From Helicobacter typhlonius (GTDB taxonomy: Bacteria > Campylobacterota > Campylobacteria > Campylobacterales > Helicobacteraceae): a stretch of 64,000 nt of DNA. The notes under the pieces were generated by a model. The model had not been told where the DNA came from, made no database searches, and saw nothing but the letters and a program-made list of their open reading frames with translations. Where the stretch lies: positions 930,001 through 994,000 of the forward strand of contig NZ_LN907858.1 of the NCBI RefSeq assembly GCF_001460635.1, read 5' to 3'. Shown in pieces: positions 47,340-56,665 of the stretch (position 1 is the stretch's first letter; each line of letters begins with the position of its first letter). The translations under genes and the position numbers were made by a program.

Positions 47340-48746
47340 TTATACTCTCTTTTGAATCTGTGTCTTATGCTCACTCACAAACGCTCTAAGCTCATCAATC
47401 TGTGCGTTAGTCTGCACACTAGAAGTGCCACCAAGTGTATTTCGCGCGTTCATCGAGGATTCTAAATCCAGCACAGATTTTACCCCCGCCTTAATGCGTG
47501 AATCAACTTTTAGAATCTCACTCTCATCTAAATCGCTCAAATCCACACCCTTGCTTTCAGCTAAAGCCACCACGCGCCCGGTGATATGATGCGCATCGCG
47601 GAATGCTACATTACATTCACGCACTAAAAAATCTGCCAAATCAGTAGCGCTTATATGTCCTTTTTTTGCCATTTTAGCCATATTGTCAGTGCAGACACTC
47701 ATAGTATCAAGACATTCTTTAGCGATTTTAAGACATATGCTTACATTTTTAAGCGCATCAAATACTCCCTCTTTATCCTCTTGCGTATCTTTATTATAAG
47801 CTAAAGGTAAGCCTTTCATCACGCTTAGTAAGCCCATAAGCGCACCATATACACGCCCACTCTTACCGCGCAAAAGTTCGGGGACATCGGGATTTTTTTT
47901 CTGCGGCATAATCGAACTTCCTGTCGCATACGCATCACTTAGGGTAATAAAGGCAAATTCTTGAGTGCTCCATAGCACAAGCTCTTCAGCCACACGAGAA
48001 AGGTGCATCATCACCATAGAAAGGCTATAAAGCATATCAAGGGCAAAATCTCTATCACTTACAGAATCCATTGCATTAAGCGTAGGTGCGCTAAACCCCA
48101 AAATCTCTGCAAGATATACCCTATCATTACCATAAGGAGTGCCAGCTAATGCTCCACTGCCTAATGGGCAAAAGTTATTGCGTTTATAGTCATCTTCCAA
48201 ACGCTCTATATCGCGTTTAAAATTACACGCCCACGCCACGAGATGAAAGCCAAAATTTACAGGTTGAGCGTGTTGTAAATGAGTCATACCCGGCATAATG
48301 CTTTGTGTATGCTCTTTAGCAAGATTCAAAATAGATTCCATAATCTCTAAAAGCAAGGAGCGAATGAAACAATTATATTTTAAAACATACAAACGAAAAT
48401 CAAGTGCGACTTGGTCGTTGCGACTTCTTGCAGTATGAAGTTTTTTACCTACATCACCAATACACTCTGTAAGAGCAGATTCTATTGCCATATGTATATC
48501 TTCATCACTTGCTTTAAATTGAAAATGACCCTCTTCTATATCCTGCGCGATTTTTGTAAGTCCATCTAAAATAAGCTCCACTTCATTAGGCTGCAAAACA
48601 CCGATTTTACCGAGCATTTGCGCGTGAGCTTTTGAACCAGCTATATCCTCGCGCCATAGTGCATTGTCAAAGAAAATCGAAGCATTAAATTCCTCTAAAA
48701 GTGAGCTAGATTCTTGGCTAAATCGCCCTCCCCATAACTTCGCCAT
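47340..48746 (-). CDS. argH: Argininosuccinate lyase
   Basis: ArgH cleaves argininosuccinate to arginine and fumarate. The 468-residue protein has the N-terminal [52 protein letters not shown] and the superfamily signature [16 protein letters not shown], the flexible loop with the catalytic Ser. The start at 48746 is the family one, ten bases after hemJ. No other arg gene is near. Confidence 0.95.
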   Translation of the reverse strand: MAKLWGGRFSQESSSLLEEFNASIFFDNALWREDIAGSKAHAQMLGKIGVLQPNEVELILDGLTKIAQDIEEGHFQFKASDEDIHMAIESALTECIGDVGKKLHTARSRNDQVALDFRLYVLKYNCFIRSLLLEIMESILNLAKEHTQSIMPGMTHLQHAQPVNFGFHLVAWACNFKRDIERLEDDYKRNNFCPLGSGALAGTPYGNDRVYLAEILGFSAPTLNAMDSVSDRDFALDMLYSLSMVMMHLSRVAEELVLWSTQEFAFITLSDAYATGSSIMPQKKNPDVPELLRGKSGRVYGALMGLLSVMKGLPLAYNKDTQEDKEGVFDALKNVSICLKIAKECLDTMSVCTDNMAKMAKKGHISATDLADFLVRECNVAFRDAHHITGRVVALAESKGVDLSDLDESEILKVDSRIKAGVKSVLDLESSMNARNTLGGTSSVQTNAQIDELRAFVSEHKTQIQKRV

Positions 48747-48755
48747 TACATTTCT

Positions 48756-49196
48756 CTATATAGGTTTGCACACTGTCAAAATAGCAATGATGATAAGCAA
48801 AATAGTGGGTATCTCATTAAAAAATCGAAAGAATTTGTGGTTTTTTGTGCAAGAAGCATTCCCCAAAGTTTTTATAAAGTATCCACACATAAAATGATAG
48901 ATAATGAGACAGAATACACATACAAGCTTGATATGAAGCCACAAACCAGATTCAGATACTTTAAGAAAGACAGGATTTAACACAATCATTGTTATTCCCG
49001 TAAGTAAAGTAAGCACAAACGCAGGCATACCTATATATTTATAAAGTCGTAACTCTTGTAATTTTACGATATTTATAAAAGATTCGTTATCACGATGTTG
49101 CGCGTGATACACAAATAAACGCGGAAGATAAAATAACATTGCCATCCAAGAAACAAGCATAATGATATGAAATGCCTTAATGTATAAAAACTCCAT
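48756..49196 (-). CDS. hemJ: Protoporphyrinogen IX oxidase HemJ
   Basis: HemJ is a small membrane enzyme that oxidises protoporphyrinogen IX. The 146-residue protein has four hydrophobic segments: YIKAFHIIMLVSWMAMLFYLPRLFVYH with the conserved haem-ligand His, PAFVLTLLTGITMIVLN, WLHIKLVCVFCLIIYHFMCGYFI and ILLIIIAILTVCKPI. The order HIIxxxxWMAxLFYLPRLFVYH is typical. It precedes argH and ubiE in the same direction, linking haem, arginine and menaquinone genes in one probable operon. Confidence 0.9.
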   Translation of the reverse strand: MEFLYIKAFHIIMLVSWMAMLFYLPRLFVYHAQHRDNESFINIVKLQELRLYKYIGMPAFVLTLLTGITMIVLNPVFLKVSESGLWLHIKLVCVFCLIIYHFMCGYFIKTLGNASCTKNHKFFRFFNEIPTILLIIIAILTVCKPI

Positions 49197-49301
49197 TTTT
49201 GCTCCTTAAGCTCTAATAAAATTACTATTATACATTAACTTTTAAGGAAATTTGTAAGTTTGCTGCTTTATTTGCAGTTTATAATGGAGAGAAGAAAGAA
49301 T

Positions 49302-49327
49302 AAGGCTAGAGACAACCCTCTAGCCTT
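49302..49327 (-). terminator. Terminator after the first Opr porin gene
   Basis: AAGGCTAGAG and CTCTAGCCTT form a perfect 10-bp stem with a 6-base loop. On the minus strand it is followed by a T-rich ATTCTTTCTTCT stretch, downstream of the porin stop at 49346. Confidence 0.65.
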
Positions 49328-49345
49328 TGAAAGTTTCAAAGGATT

Positions 49346-50626
49346 TTAGAATCCAAATTTAGCAAATGCAAGAGCTGAATGCTGCCATTTATCATTAGAT
49401 ACAGCATTGTAGAAAGGACTTCCTTTACCTGTCCCAACATATCCAGCACCTACTGAGAAATACATATTATCGCCATTTGTCCAAAGTTTTACTGAACCAA
49501 CCGCAGAAAGCTCTTCGTAATCACCGCCAGCATAGAGCAAATCAAGTGCAACGCGTTTTGCTTCTACACCACCAAATACATACCAAGTGCTATGGTTATT
49601 TAGACCACTTCCTCCTAGATAAGCACCATAGCCTGCGCCGCTTAAGCCACCACGATAGCCATAGAATCTTGCTCTATCACCAAAATTTAAAAGATGGGCA
49701 TCTTTGTTTTGGCTTACATATCCGGCTCCGAGCTTCCAAATATCATTAAATCGTAATTCCTCATCAACCCAAAAAGTTACTCCGTTTGTGTTCTTGCCCT
49801 TGCCTACTATATTATTTGTGCCATAAATACCTCGTAATGTAGTGATTGATTTGAGATTCCCACTACCAAGCTCGAGTTGCGCCTTTGCTCCAGCATTTAA
49901 TATATCATCTGTGCCTAGACTATTTTTTGTTGTGTCGATAGAAGTGTTCATATCAGTGAGATAAGCCACAAAAGGTGAAACCTTTAACATACCAAAATCA
50001 AAATCCAACCCTGCACTTACAAGCTCACCAATTTTTGTGCTACTCTTATAATTTTGATAAGTATTAAAGCTTGAAAGTTCATAACCCATTCTATTATAGG
50101 CTTGTCCCGCACCAAGTTGAGAGTTTCTCCAATATGCCCAAAAGCTCACTGCCTTGCTACCGACATTGAGTGCAGCACCTTGCACATTGCCATAAATCCA
50201 ATCTACGCCTGTATAATTTTTACCATCTTTGCCAAGATAAAACTGCCCCATATCAAAGCGTCCAAGAATAAAGCTTAAACTTCCACCATCATAGCGCAAA
50301 TACGCATCGGACACATCACCATTTTTAGGAATAGCAATATCGCCTACATAATTATTTTGATGTCCTGTGGTATAGAATGGATATGCACCCCAACCACCAA
50401 GTCCCACGCTAAGAGATTGACTTAAACCAAGCTCAATTCCAACTCTTGCACTTACATCAGCATAAGCTCGTTGCACTTCTTTGCCATTTTTATCAGTAGT
50501 AGGCAACCCGCCAAACCCTTGATGATAAAAAGCACCTAAATGCCCAAATGGAATAACTTCTACAGCATTTGCACTCATTGCCAAAGCCGAAGCTGCAACA
50601 AGTGAAACATATACTACTTTCTTCAT
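49346..50626 (-). CDS. Opr-family outer-membrane porin
   Basis: The 426-residue protein has a signal peptide (MKKVVYVSLVAASALAMSANA) cut before VEVIPFG. The mature part is a 16-18-strand barrel with VSARVGIELGLSQSLSVGLGGWGAYPF, FDFGMLKVSPFVAYLTDMNTS and a Phe at the very end (FAKFGF). The protein resembles the major Opr-type porins of enterohepatic Helicobacter and Campylobacter. A strong terminator follows. It lies 19 bases after a weaker-looking paralog, so they may be co-transcribed. Confidence 0.85.
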   Translation of the reverse strand: MKKVVYVSLVAASALAMSANAVEVIPFGHLGAFYHQGFGGLPTTDKNGKEVQRAYADVSARVGIELGLSQSLSVGLGGWGAYPFYTTGHQNNYVGDIAIPKNGDVSDAYLRYDGGSLSFILGRFDMGQFYLGKDGKNYTGVDWIYGNVQGAALNVGSKAVSFWAYWRNSQLGAGQAYNRMGYELSSFNTYQNYKSSTKIGELVSAGLDFDFGMLKVSPFVAYLTDMNTSIDTTKNSLGTDDILNAGAKAQLELGSGNLKSITTLRGIYGTNNIVGKGKNTNGVTFWVDEELRFNDIWKLGAGYVSQNKDAHLLNFGDRARFYGYRGGLSGAGYGAYLGGSGLNNHSTWYVFGGVEAKRVALDLLYAGGDYEELSAVGSVKLWTNGDNMYFSVGAGYVGTGKGSPFYNAVSNDKWQHSALAFAKFGF

Positions 50627-50645
50627 TTTGTCTCCTTATAAGTTT

Positions 50646-51782
50646 TTAAAAACTAACTTGTCCAAAAAGACGAGTTAGGAGATAATTCCTGCCATCGTTA
50701 GCAAAAACAGAATCATCTAGTGTAAAATCGGCATTATTTATCATTCCTATAACTTTAACACCCACTTTTATATTACTTTGTGGCTCAGATATCAATCCAA
50801 CTTCCCAGTTAAAAATATTTTTTGTGCTAATAGAAGTGTGTCGTATAGCCGCATCAAGCTGCACATACTTTTTTAAATCATATTCCAAGAATCCATACAA
50901 TGTGGTAGCATTATTATAAAATAAACCTTCTCGCCTTTCAAAGTAGCTACTTTGCCCAAAAGCATCAATGCCCCTTGCGCCACTTTTATTCATAGAGATG
51001 ACGCCTCCACCAGCATTAATACCAGCCCATTTTGCGCCACCTTCTAACCATACAAAACCACCATCGCCACTTGTTCTTGAACCATCAATGACCTTATCAT
51101 TTTTACCCGAAAATCCAAGAAAATGCATTTTTCCATAGAGAGTAAAGCTACCTGCAGGGACAGCCACTAGGACTTTTAATCCAAATGATACAAAATCATT
51201 TGGAGCCGTATATACATAAGGTGTAACCTGCAATGGAGAATTTGGCAAAATAAGGGACGCGCCTAGATACATTGCACCTACATCGCCAAATGGATTATAG
51301 AAGTTTGCCACGCGATAATTTGTAACATACGCATTTTTCCACGCCCAAATAAAATCAACCTGTAAATTTTCTATATCTTCATACTTTACCGCCGCTCCTT
51401 GTGTGTAGTGCTTTATCCACTCGCTATCGGTTTTAAATCTCCCAGCATATATACTAATGCGTCCGGGATTCACAAAACTTGCATTAAGTTCTGTCAAGAC
51501 AAAGCCATCTTTTACTTGAGAAAAATCCCCTGTGTGTGCTTGGTAGAGTTTTGTTGCAGCCCACATAGAAGTGCCCAGCCCAATGCCATGATACCTTTGC
51601 GTTTGATACGCAAGTGAGACATTTGCATCGACAAAGCTCGGTGCGCCACCCGTCATACCTTGATAATACAACCCCATATGCCCGCTTGGACGACCAGTAA
51701 GAAGCAAACGCGCCCAATCAACTGCATTTGCAACCTCAATAAATCCAAATACACAGGCAAGAATCAAGATTATTCTTTTCAT
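50646..51782 (-). CDS. Opr-family outer-membrane porin, second copy
   Basis: The 378-residue protein has a signal peptide (MKRIILILACVFGFIEVANA) and a barrel with ISIYAGRFKTDSEWIKHYTQGAAVKYED, VTPYVYTAPNDFVSFGLKVLV and LTRLFGQVSF at the end. It shares its plan with the following porin (Gly- and Asn-rich turns, a long GRF strand), but the sequences differ widely. It probably arose by an old tandem duplication. A divergent 220-base gap with no gene separates it from the radical SAM gene on the same strand. Confidence 0.85.
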   Translation of the reverse strand: MKRIILILACVFGFIEVANAVDWARLLLTGRPSGHMGLYYQGMTGGAPSFVDANVSLAYQTQRYHGIGLGTSMWAATKLYQAHTGDFSQVKDGFVLTELNASFVNPGRISIYAGRFKTDSEWIKHYTQGAAVKYEDIENLQVDFIWAWKNAYVTNYRVANFYNPFGDVGAMYLGASLILPNSPLQVTPYVYTAPNDFVSFGLKVLVAVPAGSFTLYGKMHFLGFSGKNDKVIDGSRTSGDGGFVWLEGGAKWAGINAGGGVISMNKSGARGIDAFGQSSYFERREGLFYNNATTLYGFLEYDLKKYVQLDAAIRHTSISTKNIFNWEVGLISEPQSNIKVGVKVIGMINNADFTLDDSVFANDGRNYLLTRLFGQVSF

Positions 51783-52005
51783 AAAATCCCTTTTAGCATA
51801 GATATTCTAATTCCTTTTAGAATCTGCATTACCTCTGTATCCAGCAAAAATAATTCCATAAGTTTGCAAAAGTCATAAAATGTGCAAAATAGAGAGTAGA
51901 GCTAGTAGAGAATCTTAGAGGATTGAGCGGAGCAAGATTATATTTTTATAATCACGCTATCGTGCATACACAAGTGCTTTCGCGTAGATTTTAATACATA
52001 AGAAT

Positions 52006-52980
52006 CTACAAAATATCTTTATACCCGCAGTTTTTGCAGAGATCACAAGGTGCTATGCCCTCTTTGAGTAAATGCCTAAATCCCTTAAAAGAGGGGGATT
52101 CTAAAATATTTTTTATGCTTTGCTCTTTCACATTGCCAAAACTCGCCTTGCCTTTGTAATCAATACAGCAAGGCACAAGCTCCCCATTGCTTAGCACTCC
52201 ACACTGCTTTATCGCACCATAGCACAATGGTTTGCGCGGATTTTTTTCCTCTCTTTGTGTTTTAGAATCTTTAAAAATTTTGCAATCTTTAGATTCTATC
52301 TCTACTTGATTATGAGAATCTAACCCACCGCGCATAGTATCCACCTTTTTTATATCCTCTTGCTCCCAGCTAAAGCTACGCGTAGCGTTTAGAAAAATCT
52401 TTGGTGCAAGTTTTATGCGAATATCTCTCCCTGCTAAAAACTGCTCCAAAACATAAGCGGATAAACCAAAAAAGCTTCTTATAGATTCTAAAATCATATT
52501 AAAATCTCTACTTTTTTGCAAAATATCATTTTGATGGAGGCGGAGATTGATAAAAATAGGTGAATTTGCGTGTATGCACGCCTCACAAAAGCTTAAGATT
52601 CTATACAAATGTGATGTATGAAGCAAAAGTGGATTTGCCAAAAATGCACTTAAAGAGAATGAAACCTGCACAAAAGGCTCTTGCAGCAAAAGTTCAAAAT
52701 GTCGCTCTTTCAAAAATAAGCCGGTAGTTACCAAATCGATTTTAAGATGATAAGAATGCGCAATTTGTGTATAGTCCTCAAAGTTTTTCACGCTCAGCGG
52801 ATCGCCAAGTATGTGAAAGCACGCGCGCTTTGTTTTGCCCTCTATTTGCCTACATATAGATTCAAAAACTTCCTTTTGCATTGCTCCACGCACACTTTTG
52901 CGCGAGTGGCTAGGGCAAAAAGTGCAGTTTAGCCCACAATAATCGCTTATCTCAATGTAAAATTTTTCAAATTGCGCCAT
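52006..52980 (-). CDS. Radical SAM protein with SPASM-like domain
   Basis: Radical SAM enzymes cleave SAM at a [4Fe-4S] cluster to start radical chemistry. Here CGLNCTFC gives the CxxxCxxC ligands (Cys15, Cys19, Cys22), and CFHILGDPLS is the GGEP-like glycine motif. The last 90 residues hold further cysteines (CYGAIKQC, VPCCIDYKG, CDLCKNCGY) as in SPASM domains, which bind auxiliary clusters in peptide-modifying enzymes. A Lys- and Ser-rich insert precedes that domain. No candidate peptide substrate is seen nearby. It follows the patatin gene by 15 bases. Confidence 0.85.
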   Translation of the reverse strand: MAQFEKFYIEISDYCGLNCTFCPSHSRKSVRGAMQKEVFESICRQIEGKTKRACFHILGDPLSVKNFEDYTQIAHSYHLKIDLVTTGLFLKERHFELLLQEPFVQVSFSLSAFLANPLLLHTSHLYRILSFCEACIHANSPIFINLRLHQNDILQKSRDFNMILESIRSFFGLSAYVLEQFLAGRDIRIKLAPKIFLNATRSFSWEQEDIKKVDTMRGGLDSHNQVEIESKDCKIFKDSKTQREEKNPRKPLCYGAIKQCGVLSNGELVPCCIDYKGKASFGNVKEQSIKNILESPSFKGFRHLLKEGIAPCDLCKNCGYKDIL

Positions 52981-52995
52981 TTTGATATGTCTTGT

Positions 52996-54219
52996 CTATA
53001 AATAGCGAGAAAATAGGCTAAAAAATGCCCAAAGCAACGCGCTATCGCTATTTTGTGTGCTTAGCTCATCTATGTCAAAATGCTTCAAATGATGATTTTT
53101 TAGCTTCGTGCAAACCTCCTCTAGCTCGTAGATTCTAGTATATGGAAAGGCTTTAGAATCTGTCATTATGGTTTCTATCAAATGCAAAGCAAGGTGATAT
53201 GGGCTGTGGTGCGTTATTTCACTTGTTTCACTCGCACATACACGCTCAATATGCGAGATATAGGGCGATTCTTCACTTAAGAGTTGCAGAATCTTGCTTG
53301 AAAGTGCAGGGGAAAAAACCTCAAACGCCTTATGGAGACTAAAGGGTAAAGCTTTTGTATTGCTAATCTCACTATGGAGCATAAAACAAAGTGCCTCCTC
53401 AAACGCAAAGGCGCATTTCTGCATAAACTCCTTGCAGATTCTAAAGCTATACGCCCTACCCCACAACCTCCCAAAGCTTTTAAGCGTATCAAGGTAGCCA
53501 AGTTCTATATTTTCATCAATGCTATGTTTATCAAAATCAAGCATTCCACCAAGCGGCATAAGAGGCTGTATCGTCCTCACAAGCGGGTGATTACTATAAA
53601 TATGCGGATTTGGATTAAGCGCGATAGCAATAACTCGCTGTGCGCCGAGTGCAAAGGCAAAATTTACAGGCAAATTATCATAGTATCCCCCATCAATATA
53701 GCCCTCCCCCTCAATCTCACACACGGGAAATGCCGGAAAGCACGAAGCGGAAGCGAGTAGCCATAGCGCAAGATTTTTAGCATTTAGCTCATTCTTTGCC
53801 TTTTCTATCGGGCTAAATGAGGGGAGCTTCACGCTCACTAAACCATAATCAATAGGTGAGCTAAAAAATGTGCTATCCACCATAGATTCTATAATTTTCT
53901 TAAGTGGAGTAATATCCATACCCTTGTGATTTGCATAGCTTTTCAAAAAAGGGAGGAGTTTGTCAAGATTCTGTTTATAGTAGTTTAAATCCGTGCGTAG
54001 ATTCAAACCATTAAGCGCAACTTTTTCAATATCAATCTCGCGCCACAGCCTCAAAGCCCTCTCATAATCCCCCTGCACCATCATCGCACCATTAAATGCC
54101 CCTATACTCGTGCCCGTAATGATTTGATACTCTATGCCAATCTCTCTTAGCCCTCGCCACGCACCGATGTGGTACGCACCCTTTGAACCGCCACCACCAA
54201 GCACGATAGCTATTTTCAT
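52996..54219 (-). CDS. Patatin-like phospholipase
   Basis: The 407-residue protein is a lipid acyl hydrolase. LGGGGSKGAYHIGAW is the oxyanion-hole glycine motif, GTSIG carries the catalytic Ser38, and YIDGGYYDN supplies the catalytic Asp. The C-terminal half has no known domain and is helical. There is no signal peptide. The gene diverges from htpG, with a 231-base gap that holds an inverted repeat, and precedes the radical SAM gene by 15 bases. Its substrate is likely phospholipid or lysophospholipid. Confidence 0.88.
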   Translation of the reverse strand: MKIAIVLGGGGSKGAYHIGAWRGLREIGIEYQIITGTSIGAFNGAMMVQGDYERALRLWREIDIEKVALNGLNLRTDLNYYKQNLDKLLPFLKSYANHKGMDITPLKKIIESMVDSTFFSSPIDYGLVSVKLPSFSPIEKAKNELNAKNLALWLLASASCFPAFPVCEIEGEGYIDGGYYDNLPVNFAFALGAQRVIAIALNPNPHIYSNHPLVRTIQPLMPLGGMLDFDKHSIDENIELGYLDTLKSFGRLWGRAYSFRICKEFMQKCAFAFEEALCFMLHSEISNTKALPFSLHKAFEVFSPALSSKILQLLSEESPYISHIERVCASETSEITHHSPYHLALHLIETIMTDSKAFPYTRIYELEEVCTKLKNHHLKHFDIDELSTQNSDSALLWAFFSLFSRYL

Positions 54220-54363
54220 CGCTACTCCTTAGGTTTTGCATTATGATATTTTCTTTGCATTATTGATAATTTTAGAATCTAGTGAGAGAGATTATATCAC
54301 AAGCTTTTTAAGCATTTATATATCATTAGGATACTAAATAATTTTTATATGAATTAACTCATA

Positions 54364-54390
54364 AAAGTTTATAATATTAATATAAACTTT
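54364..54390. promoter_or_regulatory. 10-bp perfect inverted repeat upstream of htpG
   Basis: AAAGTTTATA and TATAAACTTT are perfect arms with a 7-base spacer. The repeat ends 23 bases before TATGAT at 54413-54418 (with TG two bases earlier), so it would overlap the -35 zone of htpG. It is neither CIRCE nor the HAIR sequence, although the 7-base spacing recalls HAIR. Confidence 0.5.
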
Positions 54391-54450
54391 ACACAAATTT
54401 ATCATTTTCTGCTATGATTGCCAATTTATTTTTGATTCTAAGGAGAAAAA

Positions 54451-56307
54451 ATGGCAACAAAACATCAATTTGAAACTGAGATTACACAGCTTTTAGATTT
54501 AATGATACATTCATTGTATTCACATAAAGAGATTTTTTTGCGAGAACTTATCAGCAACGCCTCTGACGCGCTCGATAAACTCTCTTATCTCACACTTACA
54601 CAGGATAATCTTAAATCACTCGCCTTTGATGCGCGCATTGATATATCTTTTGATGAGGAGAAAAAAACGATTACAATCGAGGATAATGGCGTGGGTATGA
54701 ACGAAGCGGATATGAAAGAACATCTAGGCATTATAGCAAAATCCGGCACAAAGAGCTTCCTAGCCCAACTTAGTGGCGATAAGAAAAAAGATTCTGCACT
54801 TATTGGGCAGTTTGGCGTGGGCTTTTACTCTGCGTTTATGGTGGCACATCGTGTCGTGGTAGAAAGTAAAAAAGCCGGTGAAGAAAAGGCATACGCGTGG
54901 GTGAGTGAGGGCAAAGGCGAGTATGAGCTCGGAGAGTGCATTAAGGATACTCAAGGCACAAAAATCACGCTTTATTTGCGCGAAGATGAGGCGCATTTTG
55001 CCTCTAAGTGGGAGATTGAAAGCATTATCCATAAATATTCTGAGCATATTGCTTTCCCTATTTTCCTCCATTTTACTGAATCTAGCTTCGAGGGCGAGGG
55101 CGATAACAGACAGGAGAAAAAAGAAGATAAAGTCTCACAAGTCAATACTGCTAAAGCTTTGTGGAAAATTCCAAAAGCCGAGCTTAAAGAGAATGATTAC
55201 AAAGAATTTTATGCCACACTCACACACGATAACAACGAGCCTATGAGGTGGATTCACACAAAAGTCGAGGGAAATTTAGAATACACCACTCTTTTTTATA
55301 TCCCTAAAAAAGCTCCGTTTGACCTCTATCGTGTGGATTACCAATCTGGCGTAAAACTCTATGTCAAGCGCGTATTTATCACTGATGATGACAAGGAGCT
55401 TTTGCCACCATACTTGCGTTTTGTGCGTGGGGTGATAGACAGCGAGGATTTACCACTTAATGTGAGTCGAGAAATTTTGCAACAAAACAAGATTCTAGCC
55501 AATATCAAATCCGCCTCCACAAAGAAGATTCTAGGTGAAATAGCAAATATCGCAAAAAAAGATGAGGAATACAAAGATTTCTATAAAGAATTTGGTAAAG
55601 TGCTTAAAGAGGGCTTATATAGCGACTATGAAAACAAAGAGAAAATTTTAGAACTTTTACGCTTTGATAGCTTCAAGGTAGAGAATCTCTCGCTCAAAGC
55701 CTACAAAGACGCAATGAGTAGCGAGCAAAAGAGTATCTATTATATACTAGGCGAAAATAAAGATTCACTCAAAAATGCACCTCTGCTTGAAAAATTCGCA
55801 CAAAAAGGCTTTGATGTATTGCTTTTAAGCGATGAGATTGACGCGGTGGTTATGCCAATGGTGGGCGAGTATGACAAAACGCCCCTAAGGAGCATTAACT
55901 CCAAAGAGGCATTAGAGGAGCTAGGGGAAGATTCTATCCCTGAAGAAATTCAAAAGGCTTTTGAAGGGGTTGTGAAAGGATTTAAAGACGCGCTAGGAGG
56001 GCAAATAGCCGAAGTGAAACTCTCCACCCTAGGCGAAGCTCCACTCACGCTTATTAAAGAGGATTCTAATCCTATGATGGCAAATCTTATGGCACAAATG
56101 GGGCAAAAAATGCCAGAATCTAAGCCAACTATTGAGCTAAACATCACACATAGCATTTTTGAAAAGCTTAAAAACGCACAAGAGGACAAAATCAAACAAA
56201 GTGCACTTTTGCTCTTTGGGGCTGCGGTAGTGCTTGAGGGTGGTGCGCTAGAGAATGCGAAAACTTTTAATGCACAGCTCAATGATTTGATTTTAAGAAG
56301 TCTATAA
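54451..56307 (+). CDS. htpG: Chaperone HtpG (Hsp90)
   Basis: HtpG is an ATP-dependent folding chaperone. The 618-residue protein has the GHKL ATPase motifs ELISNASDALDKL, IEDNGVGMN, GQFGVGFYSAFMV and, in the middle domain, RGVIDSEDLPLNVSRE. The C-terminal dimer domain ends at 56307. The start at 54451 follows AAGGAG. Regulation by heat shock is expected; the 27-base inverted repeat upstream is the obvious candidate operator. Confidence 0.97.
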   Translation: MATKHQFETEITQLLDLMIHSLYSHKEIFLRELISNASDALDKLSYLTLTQDNLKSLAFDARIDISFDEEKKTITIEDNGVGMNEADMKEHLGIIAKSGTKSFLAQLSGDKKKDSALIGQFGVGFYSAFMVAHRVVVESKKAGEEKAYAWVSEGKGEYELGECIKDTQGTKITLYLREDEAHFASKWEIESIIHKYSEHIAFPIFLHFTESSFEGEGDNRQEKKEDKVSQVNTAKALWKIPKAELKENDYKEFYATLTHDNNEPMRWIHTKVEGNLEYTTLFYIPKKAPFDLYRVDYQSGVKLYVKRVFITDDDKELLPPYLRFVRGVIDSEDLPLNVSREILQQNKILANIKSASTKKILGEIANIAKKDEEYKDFYKEFGKVLKEGLYSDYENKEKILELLRFDSFKVENLSLKAYKDAMSSEQKSIYYILGENKDSLKNAPLLEKFAQKGFDVLLLSDEIDAVVMPMVGEYDKTPLRSINSKEALEELGEDSIPEEIQKAFEGVVKGFKDALGGQIAEVKLSTLGEAPLTLIKEDSNPMMANLMAQMGQKMPESKPTIELNITHSIFEKLKNAQEDKIKQSALLLFGAAVVLEGGALENAKTFNAQLNDLILRSL

Positions 56308-56665
56308 GCTTATGGCTAACGCGCTTTAGATTTTGCAATAATTTATAGAATCTAAAAAGAATAAATCGCGCGTTTTGCTCTCCTCACGCAAAGCCAAACA
56401 TACCAGATTCAATAAGCTACAGAATCTAGGTATGCTTAATATTTTATAGAAAAAAGTATGTTATATTTTTCACACGAACAGCACTTAAAAAATAAAAAAT
56501 ACAAATGGTGTAAAAAAATTGTCAAATTTTATTCCGCTTTATAGACTTAACGCTAGATTTATGCTACAATCGCTATTTTTTTAGTCTCTCTAAATTTCCA
56601 CTTGTATATTGCTAAAGTGCGAAGTATTTAAGAACTTAAACCACAAATAATTTTAGGAGGTTGCC
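56308..56665 (+). other. Gene-free stretch between htpG and the chemoreceptor gene
   Basis: These 358 AT-rich bases hold no coding frame that I accept. A TGCTACAAT extended -10 box at 56562-56570 is a plausible promoter for the downstream chemoreceptor, about 95 bases before its ATG. A few TAGAATCT octamers are present. Confidence 0.6.
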
